Shown: piece by piece, positions 39,719 through 49,122 of the stretch
How the letters are laid out: each line of letters opens with the position of its first letter
How positions within the stretch are numbered: the stretch's first letter is position 1
Assembly: GCF_035975855.1 (NCBI RefSeq)
Contig: NZ_CP109056.1
Coordinates: 124,001-188,000, forward strand
DNA length: 64,000 bases
From: Streptomyces sp. NBC_01304
GTDB lineage: Bacteria > Actinomycetota > Actinomycetes > Streptomycetales > Streptomycetaceae
Direction of reading: 5' to 3'
The notes under the pieces: model-generated
Seen by the model: the letters and a program-made list of their open reading frames with translations, nothing else
What the model was told of the DNA's origin: nothing
Databases searched by the model: none
Program-made: the position numbers and the translations under genes

Positions 39719-40552
39719 CTAGTCCTTCAGCCCGAGGACGCGGGTGACCATCCACGCCGAGGCGCCGTCCGCGCGGGAGACCTCGAGGGTCAGGTGCCGC
39801 TCGTAGCGGTAGGGGTCGGTGCCCTTCACGTCGATGGTCACGTCGGCCTGCAGGTAGACGCGGACCGGGGTGTCGGGGGCGGGGCGCTGCGCCGAGGTGG
39901 GCTTGCCGATGGTGACCTTGGTGGGGGTGGCGGCGGTGGCCTGCGCGGCGACGAGCCGGTCGAAGTCGCGGTCGTCGTGCTTGGCCAGGTTGTACGCCAG
40001 GGCGGTCGACATGTACGGGCGGGCCCGGTCAACTGCCGCCTCGTGGCCGCCGTCTTCGAGGGGACGCCGGTTGGTGTAGGCGGTGGTGAAAGCCTTCGCG
40101 ACCGACTGCGGGGTGTCGTCGATGGTGGGCGCGCTGGCGGACGGTGCCGGGGCCGGGCTGCTCGGCGCCCGCGGCGCCTCCACGGTCGGGGTGGGCTTGG
40201 TGGTCACGGTGTCCGGGCCAGGCTTGTCCGGCCACAGCAGCGCGCCGGCGGCGACGGCCGCGGCCACGATCAGGCCGAGGATCGGGACCACGATCGGGGT
40301 GGGGGTGTTCTTGCGGGCCCGGCGGATCAGCTGGGTGCGCTCTTCACGCTGCGCTGAGCGCCAATGCCGCCTGGCCTTGCGACGCTTGCGGCGGGACAGC
40401 TCGCTGATCTCGGGAGGAAGTTCCTGCTGGCGCAGCAGTTCACGCCACTCATCCGCGCTCTGCGGCCCGGTCGTACGCCTTGCGCGCCGGGAGGTGCCGC
40501 GCGCCGCGGGGGCGTCGTCCTCGGGGGTGTTGGGGTCGGTCTCGTGCGTCAC
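39719..40552 (-). CDS. VirB8-like transfer protein (TM plus NTF2-like domain)
   Basis: 277 aa from GTG 40552 (GGAG six bases upstream). A basic cytoplasmic region (SRRKRRKARRHWRSAQREERTQLIRRARK), one membrane helix (IVVPILGLIVAAAVAAGALLW, about residue 90), a Pro/Ala linker, then an extracytoplasmic NTF2-like domain (VAKAFTTAYTNRRPLED..; VRVYLQADVTIDVKGTD). This is the architecture of VirB8/TcpC-class channel proteins. A second, larger member is encoded at 47970. Confidence 0.75.
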   Translation of the reverse strand: MTHETDPNTPEDDAPAARGTSRRARRTTGPQSADEWRELLRQQELPPEISELSRRKRRKARRHWRSAQREERTQLIRRARKNTPTPIVVPILGLIVAAAVAAGALLWPDKPGPDTVTTKPTPTVEAPRAPSSPAPAPSASAPTIDDTPQSVAKAFTTAYTNRRPLEDGGHEAAVDRARPYMSTALAYNLAKHDDRDFDRLVAAQATAATPTKVTIGKPTSAQRPAPDTPVRVYLQADVTIDVKGTDPYRYERHLTLEVSRADGASAWMVTRVLGLKD

Positions 40553-40693
40553 GGTGGGCTCCACGGGCGGTGCGAGCTGGGTGTGCGGGCATGGCGAGAT
40601 GGCCCCGGGGCGGTCCGGCCGCGGGGTGCGGCCGGACCGGCGGGGGTCTCGGGCGGATGGGTCGGGGTGGGCGGTTCAGCCCTCAGCCGGGGG

Positions 40694-42673
40694 TCAGCTG
40701 CCGGCTCGCGGCCTGGCGCGCGCGCCGGGTCCGGTGCCGGGCGGGCGTCCCGGAGTGCGCGACGGGTGCGGAGCCCGCGGCGGCGGATAGGTGCGGAACC
40801 GGCTGCCGGTCGGGTTGGCCGGCCGGTTGATCACCGTGCCGGTGATGACGCGGCCTCCCCCACCGGGCGGCGTTGCCGGCGGCGGCCCGGACGGGCGGGG
40901 TGCGCCGGGCCGGACCGTGTAGCCGCCGGCCGTGGTGCCCGGTCCGGTGCCGCCGGGCCCGGATCCGGGGCGGTGGCGGCGGGGTCCGGTGCCGGCCGGG
41001 CCGTGCGGTCCGGGCAGGCCGGGCGGGCGTCCCGGTCCGGTCCCGCCGGGGCCCGCGCCTCCTGGTCCGGTGCCGCCGGGGCCGGGCAGGTGCGCGGTGG
41101 GCGGGAAGCTCGGCGGCGGCGGGATGTTGCGGGTGGGCCGGCTGCGGACGTCGTCGCCGTCGTTGGACGAGGTGGTGCCGGAGTCGTCGCTGCCGCCGCG
41201 GGTGGGGCCGGGGTGGCGGTCCATGTCGCCGAAGCCGCCGCGGCGGCCGCGGATGACGCGGCGCAGCCGGGACGCGGAGCGCATCCGGCTCAGCGAGGAG
41301 AGCATGCCGCGGCCGGCCATCTGGGCGCCGCCGGCCGAGACGATGCCGTCCAGGCGGCCCTTGACCTTGAAGGCCATGGCGGCGGCGCAGATGTTGAGGG
41401 CGCTGACCATCAGCCAGCCGTAGGTGGGCAGCAGCGACATCATCGCCACCGACACCACCAGGACCGAGCCGAGCAGCATGGTCGAGGTGAAGGACACCAT
41501 GACCAGGCCGAGCAGCATTTCGAACCAACTCACCCCCCACTGGCGGGGCTTGCCGGGGATGCACCACAGGGTCGCGAACGCGACGCCGCAGACCAGCAGC
41601 ATCAGCGCCCCGATCAGCGAGGCGAGCGTGGTGAACGCCAGGGTGATCACCAGGGCGCAGAAGATGGCGCAGCAGATGATCGCCGCGATGAGCACGCCGA
41701 TCCGGCCGCCGGGGGTGTGCCCCTGGCGCCACTGGACCGCCTCGGATCCGGCGACCTCGTCGTTCATCTCCTCCTTGAGGTAGGCCTCGCGGTCCTCCAT
41801 GTCGGTGCCGCGGGAGACGACTTCGGGGCCCCACTTCTTGCACGCGGCGACCGAACCCAGATCGGCGATGCACCAGGGGGTCGCCACGTACGTGCGCCAT
41901 ACCGCGTCGGCGGCGCGACGGACCGTGTTGTCCTTCTCGTTGTCCGACCAGGCCGGCTCCGGCGTCGCGAACGGCATCGCGGCGTCCTTGTCGGACAGGC
42001 CGGCGCCGATCGTGGTCATCGCGACCGAGGCGCCCAACTGCCGTCCGTTGTCGACGCCCTTGACCCAGGTGGTGGGCGCGACCAGGAAGGTCGTGGCGAT
42101 CGCCGCGGACGCAGCCACCCAGGCGATTTGCCCGAGCGGAGAGGACTCGGAGCGCTTGGCCCAGGCGACGAACCCGCCCACCGCGACCGCGGTGGGCAGG
42201 AACGTCGTCATCATCGGCCCGGCCGCGGCGCCGATCGCGGTACCGATCGCGTCCTCGACCTCGGGCAGGGACACGACGTTGAAGCACCAGCCGGTGACCA
42301 CGACAGCGGCGCGGCCGAGCACGGTAAGGAACTGCAGCAGCATGTTGCCCAGCGACAACATCCAGCCGTCCATCAGGTCGCCGCCGAGCAGGTCGTCGGA
42401 GAGCTGCCGGTCGAGCTGGTACACGTCCGGGTCGTAGGACTCGAAGAGCGTTCCCTGGCCGGGCGGCCGGAACGGGGACGGCATCATGTCGCCGATCCCG
42501 CCGGGCTTGTACTTGTCGCTGTCGTCGTCGGCCATCGCCGCCGGTGCCAGCACGCCGAGGGTGGCCAGGATCCCCAGCAGCGGGATCATCAGGGTGCGCA
42601 GCCGCAGTCGGGGCAGGGCGAGGTACAGGCGCAGCATCCAGTGCCGCGCGCGGCGCGCCAGCTTCTTGATCAT
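40694..42673 (-). CDS. VirB6/TrbL-like channel protein
   Basis: 659 aa, ATG 42673. Signal-like first helix, then about seven to eight membrane segments between residues 85 and 440 (for example MMTTFLPTAVAVGGFVAWA, IAAIICCAIFCALVITLAFTTLASLIGALMLLVCGVAFATLW, MLLGLVMVSFTSTMLLGSVLVVSVAMM). A long Gly/Pro-rich cytoplasmic tail fills the last 180 residues. Size and topology fit the polytopic inner-membrane channel subunit of type IV systems. It overlaps a small coupled frame upstream by ATGA. Confidence 0.8.
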   Translation of the reverse strand: MIKKLARRARHWMLRLYLALPRLRLRTLMIPLLGILATLGVLAPAAMADDDSDKYKPGGIGDMMPSPFRPPGQGTLFESYDPDVYQLDRQLSDDLLGGDLMDGWMLSLGNMLLQFLTVLGRAAVVVTGWCFNVVSLPEVEDAIGTAIGAAAGPMMTTFLPTAVAVGGFVAWAKRSESSPLGQIAWVAASAAIATTFLVAPTTWVKGVDNGRQLGASVAMTTIGAGLSDKDAAMPFATPEPAWSDNEKDNTVRRAADAVWRTYVATPWCIADLGSVAACKKWGPEVVSRGTDMEDREAYLKEEMNDEVAGSEAVQWRQGHTPGGRIGVLIAAIICCAIFCALVITLAFTTLASLIGALMLLVCGVAFATLWCIPGKPRQWGVSWFEMLLGLVMVSFTSTMLLGSVLVVSVAMMSLLPTYGWLMVSALNICAAAMAFKVKGRLDGIVSAGGAQMAGRGMLSSLSRMRSASRLRRVIRGRRGGFGDMDRHPGPTRGGSDDSGTTSSNDGDDVRSRPTRNIPPPPSFPPTAHLPGPGGTGPGGAGPGGTGPGRPPGLPGPHGPAGTGPRRHRPGSGPGGTGPGTTAGGYTVRPGAPRPSGPPPATPPGGGGRVITGTVINRPANPTGSRFRTYPPPRAPHPSRTPGRPPGTGPGARARPRAGS

Positions 42674-42810
42674 GTGCTCCTCCCCCAGGGGTCAGTGACC
42701 AGGCCCGGGCGCGGGCCGGGCGAACTCTTCGTACGCGGGCGGCAGGTCATGGCGGGCGGCCTCCTGGTGTGGCAGGCGGCCGGGGCCGTCCCGCTGCGGA
42801 TGGGCGTCAT
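42670..42810 (-). CDS. 46-aa coupled frame between VirB4 and VirB6 genes
   Basis: Both ends overlap neighbours as ATGA: its ATG (42810) with the VirB4 stop and its stop with the VirB6-like start. AGGAGG lies before an internal ATG (42750). It encodes an Arg/Pro/Ala-rich peptide. It may exist mainly to pass ribosomes along the operon. Confidence 0.4.
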   Translation of the reverse strand: MTPIRSGTAPAACHTRRPPAMTCRPRTKSSPGPRPGLVTDPWGRST

Positions 42811-45407
42811 GCGGCTTCCGACTCTTCCGCTGCGGGGTTGTGGACAGAGGCCGCGGAATCCGGCTCCTTCTCGAAGCCGACGGGCATGGCGTCGGCGACG
42901 GCGTCCTCGTGGTCGGCGGCCTGGTCCTTGGGGTTGGTGGACAGCGCGCGCAGCAGTTCGTAACTGGGGGCGTCCCACTGCATGGTGGCGACCCGGTCGC
43001 GGCGGTCACGGATGATGCAGTGGCCGTGCCGGATCTCGCCGTGCGTGTCCTTTCCGACGCCGTGGATGAGCGCGCGGGTGGAGGCGGAGATCGGCAGGCG
43101 CAGGAGTTCGGCCATGGCGTCCTGCTGCGAGCGGGTCGACTGCTCGAAGGCCAGCACGGTGGTGATCGCTTCCAGGACGCCGTCCATGCCGAGCAGTGAC
43201 TTGGGGTCCTGGGTGTCGATGGCGAGGGAGGTGTCCAGGGCGCGGCCGGTACGGGCGATGTAGTCGACGAAGCGGCGGCCGTCGTCCGTTCCGGTCAGGA
43301 CGTGCACCTCCGGAATCGCCACGACCTTCGGGAGATTGCGCAGGTCAGGACGGGCCGAGGTGTTGAGGGCGTAGGCGATCAGCCCGCGCATCAAGGCGAG
43401 CGAGGCCCGCTCGGTCATCGTCATCTCGGACGGCTTCGTGCCGGCCTGCGGCATCGTCAGGCCGGGCACCTGTACCAGCCACAGGCCCGGCTCGGGGCGC
43501 AGCGGGGAGGCGCCGGGGCGGGGCCGGCCCAGCAGCGGTGCGCCGAGCTGGGTCTGCGACAGCTCGGCGAGTGCGTCGCCGGCCTCGACGGCGAGCGGGT
43601 CGCTGCTGGCCTGCAGCAGTTCGATCACCTGGTAGGTCGCCGCGTCGTCGTGCTGGGCCACGGCGTTCGCGGCGCGCAGCAGGTGGGTTTCCACGCCGGC
43701 GTCCTGCATCCGCGACGGCAGAATGATCATGAGTTGGGAGACGACCTGCAGGGCGGCGTCGCCCTTGGGCAGGAGGCGGAAAACGTCGGCCACGGCCGGG
43801 GTTTCCACGCCGCAGGTGACGTGGTGGGAGGGCAGGCCGAGGTACTCGCCGGCCTTCACGAGGCCGGCCTCGTCGCCTTTGAAGCCCAGCATCAGACTGA
43901 AGGCGCCCTTCAGCCCGGCGATCAGGGTGGCGAGCATCATCGACGTCGTCTTGCCGCGCCCGGAGCGGCCGACGAAAGCCGTGGTTGTCGCGTCCCCGCG
44001 GGCACTTCCGGCGGTGATGTCGATCCGGCACACCCCAGGGGTGGTTCCGGTCAGCAGGCCGGCGATCGGCCCGTCGTCGTCACCGGCCTCCGAGCCGCCC
44101 CAGAACATGGAGGCCGCGAGAGCGTCGGTGGTGCGGATATGCCCGAGGTCCAGGACCCGGAGCATGTCGCCGATCTGCGCCTCCAGCCACAACTCCCGTT
44201 GCTCCTCGGAGGCGACGACCACGTCGATGGACAGCCCGGCGTAGTGCGCGACGACCGCGTCGCAGCGCGCGCGCAGGTCGTCGAGGGACTCGGTGGAGGA
44301 CACGATGATCCGCGGGTGGTCCTCGAGGAGCGTCATGCCGTCGCGGGACATCTGCCGGCGCAGCTCCTCCATCACCGCTTCGGTCTCCTCGGTCTCGGCG
44401 AACGTTTCACCGGCGGAGCCTTCGGCGGCCGAGCGGCGCTGTTCCTTGGCCGACTGGCGCTGCTTGTCGACGGACTTGATCGCCGCGCCCTTGCGCCACA
44501 CGTTGAACCGGACCGACGCCTCGGGGCACACCAGTTGGTCGTCGCCGGTCGTCGGGTGGACGTAGCTGATCTCGGACAGGCAGCGCAGCCACTCCTGCTC
44601 GCCCGGCGTGATCAGCTGCTCGGGGAAGGCCGGCATCGCCAGCACGCTGACCCAGGCCGCGGTCTCGCCGCGGGCGTCCATCATGCGTACGTGATCGGCG
44701 TGCGGGATGGCCTTGGACTGGGTCAGGCGCACCAGGGCGGCGCCGGAGATGGTGGGCAGCCGGGGCGGGGCGGGCTGCGGCCGGAAGCTCTCCCTCGAGA
44801 TCGCCCAGGCCAGGAGTTCGGCCGGCGCGATCCGCGCGCGCCACGGGGTGGCTTCCAGCCGGCGCTCCATCCGGCGGGCGAGGCCGTCGAGGTGGGCGAG
44901 TTCGGTGTCGTCCAGGCCGGTCTTGCCGACGCCGAGCGCGCCGGCCACGCCGTTCTTCACGGTGGCGTTCGCGGCGGAGTCCCGCTCGGCGATGCGTATG
45001 CCGAGCAGGATGTGGCGCTGCGGCAGGTCGAGGCCGTCCAGGCGCTGCGCCCACATGGCGGCGACCCGCTCGACGTCGCCGGCGCTGAAGATCTGCCGTG
45101 CTTCCTCGCGGTAGATCTCGCCGTCCAGGCGGGCCCAGATGATGCGCAGGTGGCAGTCGTAGCCGGGCAGGACCTTGGCCAGGGCGAGCGCGGCCGCGTC
45201 CTGTTCGGAGTCCTGGCGGTCTTCCGGCATCAGGTCGGTATTGGCGGAGCTGAGGGTGAACCAGGCCTCGGCGCCGGTGTCGGTGACGACCAGGCCGTCG
45301 GCGACGGCCACCAACTGCGGTTCCTTCATGAGGCGTTCGGCGCCGAGGCCGAGGAGCCGGCCGAACTTGCTCGCGGACTTCTTCGCCGCCTTCGTGGTGG
45401 TGCTCAT
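42807..45407 (-). CDS. VirB4-type conjugation ATPase
   Basis: 866 aa, ATG 45407. The Walker A motif GRSGRGKT is at about residues 480-487, followed by MMLATLIAGLKGAFSLMLGFKGDEAGL as in VirB4/TraE proteins. The Walker B region is PKVVAIPEVHVL (about residue 710), then DPKSLLGM..QSTRSQQDAMAELLRLP typical of the C-terminal motor domain. The first 330 residues are the less conserved N-terminal domain. Coupled upstream and downstream by ATGA overlaps. It powers assembly of the channel at the inner face of the membrane. Confidence 0.9.
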   Translation of the reverse strand: MSTTTKAAKKSASKFGRLLGLGAERLMKEPQLVAVADGLVVTDTGAEAWFTLSSANTDLMPEDRQDSEQDAAALALAKVLPGYDCHLRIIWARLDGEIYREEARQIFSAGDVERVAAMWAQRLDGLDLPQRHILLGIRIAERDSAANATVKNGVAGALGVGKTGLDDTELAHLDGLARRMERRLEATPWRARIAPAELLAWAISRESFRPQPAPPRLPTISGAALVRLTQSKAIPHADHVRMMDARGETAAWVSVLAMPAFPEQLITPGEQEWLRCLSEISYVHPTTGDDQLVCPEASVRFNVWRKGAAIKSVDKQRQSAKEQRRSAAEGSAGETFAETEETEAVMEELRRQMSRDGMTLLEDHPRIIVSSTESLDDLRARCDAVVAHYAGLSIDVVVASEEQRELWLEAQIGDMLRVLDLGHIRTTDALAASMFWGGSEAGDDDGPIAGLLTGTTPGVCRIDITAGSARGDATTTAFVGRSGRGKTTSMMLATLIAGLKGAFSLMLGFKGDEAGLVKAGEYLGLPSHHVTCGVETPAVADVFRLLPKGDAALQVVSQLMIILPSRMQDAGVETHLLRAANAVAQHDDAATYQVIELLQASSDPLAVEAGDALAELSQTQLGAPLLGRPRPGASPLRPEPGLWLVQVPGLTMPQAGTKPSEMTMTERASLALMRGLIAYALNTSARPDLRNLPKVVAIPEVHVLTGTDDGRRFVDYIARTGRALDTSLAIDTQDPKSLLGMDGVLEAITTVLAFEQSTRSQQDAMAELLRLPISASTRALIHGVGKDTHGEIRHGHCIIRDRRDRVATMQWDAPSYELLRALSTNPKDQAADHEDAVADAMPVGFEKEPDSAASVHNPAAEESEAA

Positions 45408-46222
45408 CGCAGGACTTCCTTCACGGGCGTAGGGGTGCGGCGGGCGTAGGCGGCGGCCTCACGGGCCTCGATGCGGGCGCCTTGAACCAGGCGGCGGCTG
45501 CCGTCCTGGTCGAGGCGGTGCCACAGGCCGGGCCGGTAGCCGGTGGAGGGCGGCCGCTGGTGATGGCCCTGGCCGAGCAGGCGCCAGGTGCGGGCGTCGG
45601 GTTCGGCGAGCAGGCAGGTGGAGAACAGGTCCCGGGCGATGTGGCCGAGCGCGCCGGGCACGGCGCGGCAGGCCAGGACCACCTGGATGCCCGCCTGGCT
45701 GCCGTGGGCGAGGACCGCCGTGAGCGCGTCCAGCGCGACTCCGTTGGGCCGCGGGTCCGCGCGGTGGTTCATGAGGACGCGGGTGGTTCCGTCGTTCTCG
45801 ATCAGGAGCAGCCGGCCGGGCCCCGGCTTGCCGGCGGCGGCCCGGCCGCGCGCCTGGTGGGCGAGCCCGAGCAGGTGGCGGTGCACCTGGTCCGGGTCAT
45901 CGACGTAGCGGACGCCGTCCACGCCACGGGCCCAGGCGTGTTCGACGTGGTGGACGTCGATGATGTCGACGTCGCGGCCGGCGGCCAGTGCCTGCACCGC
46001 CAGGGTGCGCAGCAGCACGGTGGTGCCCATCCCCGGCGGGGCCACGGTCAGCAGGTGCCCGTCGACCGCACTCAGGTAGACAGGCTGGTGCGCGTCGTCG
46101 AGTCCGATCAGCGGGGCCGTCCGGTCGGCGGCCGCCGCGGCCCGGCCGGCGCCGCTGGTGAGGGACACCGTGCGGGGCGGGTGCGGGGCAACGGCGGTCC
46201 GCTGGTGGCCTGTTGTGCTCAT
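45404..46222 (-). CDS. FtsK-like P-loop protein with lysine-less Walker A (copy 1)
   Basis: 272 aa, ATG 46222, ATGA overlaps on both sides. It has the FtsK/HerA nucleotide-binding fold outline (HLLTVAPPGMGTTVLLRTLAVQALAAGRDVDIIDVHHVEHAWA; GRLLLIENDG; VVLACRAVPGALG), but the expected GKT is GTT, so the ATP-gripping lysine is missing. The next gene upstream encodes a paralogue with the same loss. They may form a regulatory or structural pair with VirB4 or the coupling ATPase. Confidence 0.7.
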   Translation of the reverse strand: MSTTGHQRTAVAPHPPRTVSLTSGAGRAAAAADRTAPLIGLDDAHQPVYLSAVDGHLLTVAPPGMGTTVLLRTLAVQALAAGRDVDIIDVHHVEHAWARGVDGVRYVDDPDQVHRHLLGLAHQARGRAAAGKPGPGRLLLIENDGTTRVLMNHRADPRPNGVALDALTAVLAHGSQAGIQVVLACRAVPGALGHIARDLFSTCLLAEPDARTWRLLGQGHHQRPPSTGYRPGLWHRLDQDGSRRLVQGARIEAREAAAYARRTPTPVKEVLR

Positions 46223-47043
46223 CGCTCGGCTCCGGTTTCGATCACGCCGCGGGCGAAGGCGCGGGCCTCGGCGTCGGACAGGTTGAGGGCCTGGAAGGCG
46301 GTGGCCTGCTGCTCGGCGACCAGGTGCATGCGGCCGGGGATCAGCGAGTAGGGCGGGATCGCCCAGATCTCGGGGGCCACCCGCTGCCACAGCGCGGCGC
46401 CGCCGTAGGCGATCACCCGGGTGGGAAAGACCTGCGCGATGGGCGCAGCTCCCAGGCCGGGCAGCCCGACCCGCGGGTTGCCGGCGAGGATCTGGACGCC
46501 GAAGGCCGGGCCGGAGGCGAGCAGCATGGCCAGCGCCTCCACCCCCGGCGCTTCGGGGAGTTGAGTCTCGGGGCGGGTCTGGCTCCAGTACTCGCGCAGC
46601 CCGTACGCGACGGTGCCCAGGTGCTCGATGACCAGGACCCGTCGGCCGGTCCAGCCGCCGGTGAAGCGGCTGGTGCCGTCCTGCAGAGAGGCGACGGTCA
46701 GCTGCAGCTGGTCGTGGATCTCGGAGATCCGCGAGAGGTAGCGCACGCCGGGCAGGTCGCGGGCCCACAGGTGGCCGGTGCCGCCGGGGTCGATGACGTC
46801 CACGGACGCGCCCAGCGCGAGGACTTGGGCGGTCAGTCCGCGCAGCAGGGTGCTGGTGCCGCCGCCCGCGCCGGCCGCAACCAGGACGTGCTCGGCGCTG
46901 GCGGGCAGCAGCAGCAGGCGGTCGCCGTCGGCGAGGCCGAGCAGCGGCGTCGTGGCCGCGTCCAGGGCGGTGAGGGTGTAGGGGTCGGCGAGCGTCAGCG
47001 TGCTGCGCAGGGCCTTGATCGGCATGGAGGTCTGGGTGGTCAT
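46219..47043 (-). CDS. FtsK-like P-loop protein with lysine-less Walker A (copy 2)
   Basis: 274 aa, ATG 47043. Same layout as the downstream gene product (HVLVAAGAGGGTSTLLRGLTAQVLALGASVDVIDPGGTGHLWA; RRVLVIEHLG; VQILAGNPRVG). Its Walker A equivalent reads GAGGGTST, again with no lysine before the Thr-Ser. The arrangement of strands matches an intact fold. Coupled to both neighbours by ATGA. Confidence 0.7.
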   Translation of the reverse strand: MTTQTSMPIKALRSTLTLADPYTLTALDAATTPLLGLADGDRLLLLPASAEHVLVAAGAGGGTSTLLRGLTAQVLALGASVDVIDPGGTGHLWARDLPGVRYLSRISEIHDQLQLTVASLQDGTSRFTGGWTGRRVLVIEHLGTVAYGLREYWSQTRPETQLPEAPGVEALAMLLASGPAFGVQILAGNPRVGLPGLGAAPIAQVFPTRVIAYGGAALWQRVAPEIWAIPPYSLIPGRMHLVAEQQATAFQALNLSDAEARAFARGVIETGAER

Positions 47044-47630
47044 GAGGTGGTCCCCTTCGGGGCGGCCTTGCCGGTACGGCGCTGGCGTTTGGTGGCTTTG
47101 GCGCGGACCTTGGCCACCGCGTCGGGCCCGTACATGCGCAGGCGGGGCCGCAGGTGGGCGGGCTTGCCGCAGGACTCGGCGGCGTCCGGCGTGTCGCCGT
47201 CGGTGGTGAACATCGAGGAGAAGGCGGGCATCTCCCGCAGCTGCGGGGAGCGTTCACCCAGGCGCTGGGTGCGCAGCCGCAGTCCGACCTTCGGGGCGGG
47301 GATCCGGCCGCGGCCGATGACCGGGCGGACGCCGTGGTTGAGGAAGTTCAGCCGCACCCCCCAGATCAGGAGGTTGGTGCGCCGCCAGTACAAGGTGGAA
47401 CGTTTCGCCCCGAAGTAGGTGAAGAAGAGCGGCGGCAGGAGGAACAGCGGGATGAGCGGCTTGAGGGGGAACCCGAACAGCACGATCCAGGCGCCCCACC
47501 ACAGCGGGAACATGACCGCGCCGTATTTGAGCGTCGTGCGGGGCAGGCCCTCGCCGAGGTCGAGGCCGAGCAGTTCGTGCTGGCGGGTCTCGAGGTCCCA
47601 GTGCCGGGTGTAGGTGGCGGAAGTTCGCAT
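47040..47630 (-). CDS. TcpE/VirB3-like membrane protein
   Basis: 196 aa, ATG 47630. One long or two short membrane helices (residues about 38-72: GAVMFPLWWGAWIVLFGFPLKPLIPLFLLPPLFFTYFG), then basic soluble segments (LNFLNHGVRPVIGRGRIP, KVRAKATKRQRR). Size and topology match the TcpE/PrgI/VirB3 class that sits next to VirB4 in Gram-positive transfer operons. Confidence 0.7.
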   Translation of the reverse strand: MRTSATYTRHWDLETRQHELLGLDLGEGLPRTTLKYGAVMFPLWWGAWIVLFGFPLKPLIPLFLLPPLFFTYFGAKRSTLYWRRTNLLIWGVRLNFLNHGVRPVIGRGRIPAPKVGLRLRTQRLGERSPQLREMPAFSSMFTTDGDTPDAAESCGKPAHLRPRLRMYGPDAVAKVRAKATKRQRRTGKAAPKGTTS

Positions 47631-47642
47631 GGTGCGGCCGCC

Positions 47643-47870
47643 TCAGCCGGTGAACACTGTGGCGATCTTGGCGCCGATGAACTTGAGGATGTTCACGGCC
47701 TGTTGCGGCGTGAAGACCATCACCGCGACGACGGCGCCGCCGGCCAGGTGCGTGATGAGCGCACCCCATTCCTTCTTCGCCCAGTGCTGAAAGCCTCTTA
47801 CCGCCAGAACTCCGACAAAAAGAGACCCGATGACGGCCAAGATCCACGTGACGAGACCGTTTTGGCCCAT
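47643..47870 (-). CDS. pilin-sized membrane protein (TcpD/VirB2-like)
   Basis: 75 aa from ATG 47870 (AAGGAG ten bases upstream). Two hydrophobic helices (VTWILAVIGSLFVGVLAVRGF and LAGGAVVAVMVFTPQQAVNILKFIG) separated by a short charged loop (HWAKKEWG), the size and topology of VirB2/TrbC-type subunits. Located between the TcpC-like and TcpE-like genes, as such subunits often are. Confidence 0.7.
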   Translation of the reverse strand: MGQNGLVTWILAVIGSLFVGVLAVRGFQHWAKKEWGALITHLAGGAVVAVMVFTPQQAVNILKFIGAKIATVFTG

Positions 47871-47969
47871 GAGGTATCCACTCCTTGGGTTGGTGAGTTG
47901 GGTGATGCGGGCCAAGTGCGCCTGGCCGAGCGGAATTTGGGGCGGCCCCGGGGGTGCGGGGCGGGCCGG

Positions 47970-49010
47970 TTACGCGGCCTTCGCGGTGACCGCCTCGACC
48001 TGCCAGCGGCTCGCGCTGGAGGCGGAGACCTTGGTGATGGTGATCTGGTAGCTCTGCTGCAGCTGCGCGCCGCCGAACTTCCAGCGGACCGTCGCCGTGC
48101 CGGTGCGCTTGTCACCCGAGCCGACGTCGACCGTCCAGGAGTCCAGGGCGTCCAGGGCGATCTGCCCGCCCAGCGGCTCGATGTCGGCGCCCGGCGCGGC
48201 CGCCTGGTCCTCCGAGCCGGCGGCCCAGGACGTCAGGAACTGCTTGACCGTGTCGCGAGTTGCTCCCGACAGCTCCGCATCAGCCTCCGGCTCGTCCGGG
48301 GCCTTGTAGCTGCCGGCCGTCGGCATGCCGACCAGCGCAGGCTGCCCGGTCACCACCACCCGCTCCTTGCCCTGGGCGACCGGGACCTCCAGACCGCGCC
48401 AACTGGACACCGTCCGCTGGCTCTTGCCGCTCCCGGTGATCACACTGACCCGCACATCGACCCGCACCCGGGCCCGCTTGCCGCCGATCTGCGTGACCGG
48501 GCCGGGGATGGTCTGCGCGACCAGCTGGATGCCCTCCCCGTTCCAGCCGAGCTTGGGGTCAATGCCCTTGGCCAGGTCCGCCTCGACCTCCTTGGCGCGG
48601 ATCTCCGGAGCCTGGGAGTTCCACGTCATGTACGAACGCGCGAACCTGGCGGCGACCTGCTGCGCCTCGGCCTCGGGCACATGGTTCTTCCGCGCCTCGG
48701 CCTGCGGGTCCTGCTGCTCGATGGGCGCCGGCGGCTTGGTGGGGAAGACCCAGGTCCGCACACCCGTGAACGCGGCCAAGCCGATCACGAGCCAGATCGC
48801 CACCCGGCCCGCCTTACGGGCCGCGGAGCGGCCCGAGGACTCGACCTCCTCCGCCCAGCCGAGCGCCGGCGGCGTCCGCGCACCCGCCCCATTCCCCTCC
48901 CCCGCAATTGACGCGGGCCCCTGTGCCGCATTCACTTCGGCGGCTACTTTCTCTTCACCGCCCTTGGGCTTCTTCGGTGGAAGATTGAGCATCTTCCGCA
49001 TCACACTCAT
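47970..49010 (-). CDS. TcpC-like conjugation protein (VirB8 class)
   Basis: 346 aa from ATG 49010, seven bases after GAGGAG. A charged cytoplasmic N-terminus, one membrane helix (RVAIWLVIGLAAFTGVRTWVF, about residues 70-90), then two tandem NTF2-like extracytoplasmic domains (AEAQQVAARFARSYMTWNSQ.. and TRDTVKQFLTSWAAGSEDQ..), the architecture of TcpC in Gram-positive conjugation. It has its own upstream element (49123-49154), so a promoter separates it from the coupling ATPase gene. Confidence 0.85.
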   Translation of the reverse strand: MSVMRKMLNLPPKKPKGGEEKVAAEVNAAQGPASIAGEGNGAGARTPPALGWAEEVESSGRSAARKAGRVAIWLVIGLAAFTGVRTWVFPTKPPAPIEQQDPQAEARKNHVPEAEAQQVAARFARSYMTWNSQAPEIRAKEVEADLAKGIDPKLGWNGEGIQLVAQTIPGPVTQIGGKRARVRVDVRVSVITGSGKSQRTVSSWRGLEVPVAQGKERVVVTGQPALVGMPTAGSYKAPDEPEADAELSGATRDTVKQFLTSWAAGSEDQAAAPGADIEPLGGQIALDALDSWTVDVGSGDKRTGTATVRWKFGGAQLQQSYQITITKVSASSASRWQVEAVTAKAA

Positions 49011-49122
49011 TGATTGACTCCTCGGCCTCTTCCTGCTGCAACTCGCCCCTGGACAGGGCGACATGACCTGCGGTCATGCCCGCCACGAATGGCGTGGAAA
49101 GCTCACACACACGATTTTGGGA

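Noticed and set aside
40364..43015. 883-aa open frame on the plus strand opposite the transfer genes
   Set aside because: It is antisense to the VirB6-like and VirB8-like genes, which have clear domains and coupling; the frame is open only because of high G+C codon bias.
43900..45407. GALGVGKT at about residue 156 of VirB4 as a second P-loop
   Set aside because: It is in the N-terminal domain without the strand and helix that should surround a P-loop; the real Walker A is at residues 480-487.
43302..45449. 715-aa open frame opposite VirB4
   Set aside because: Low-complexity Gly/Arg/Val translation; the opposite strand encodes the VirB4 ATPase with Walker motifs.
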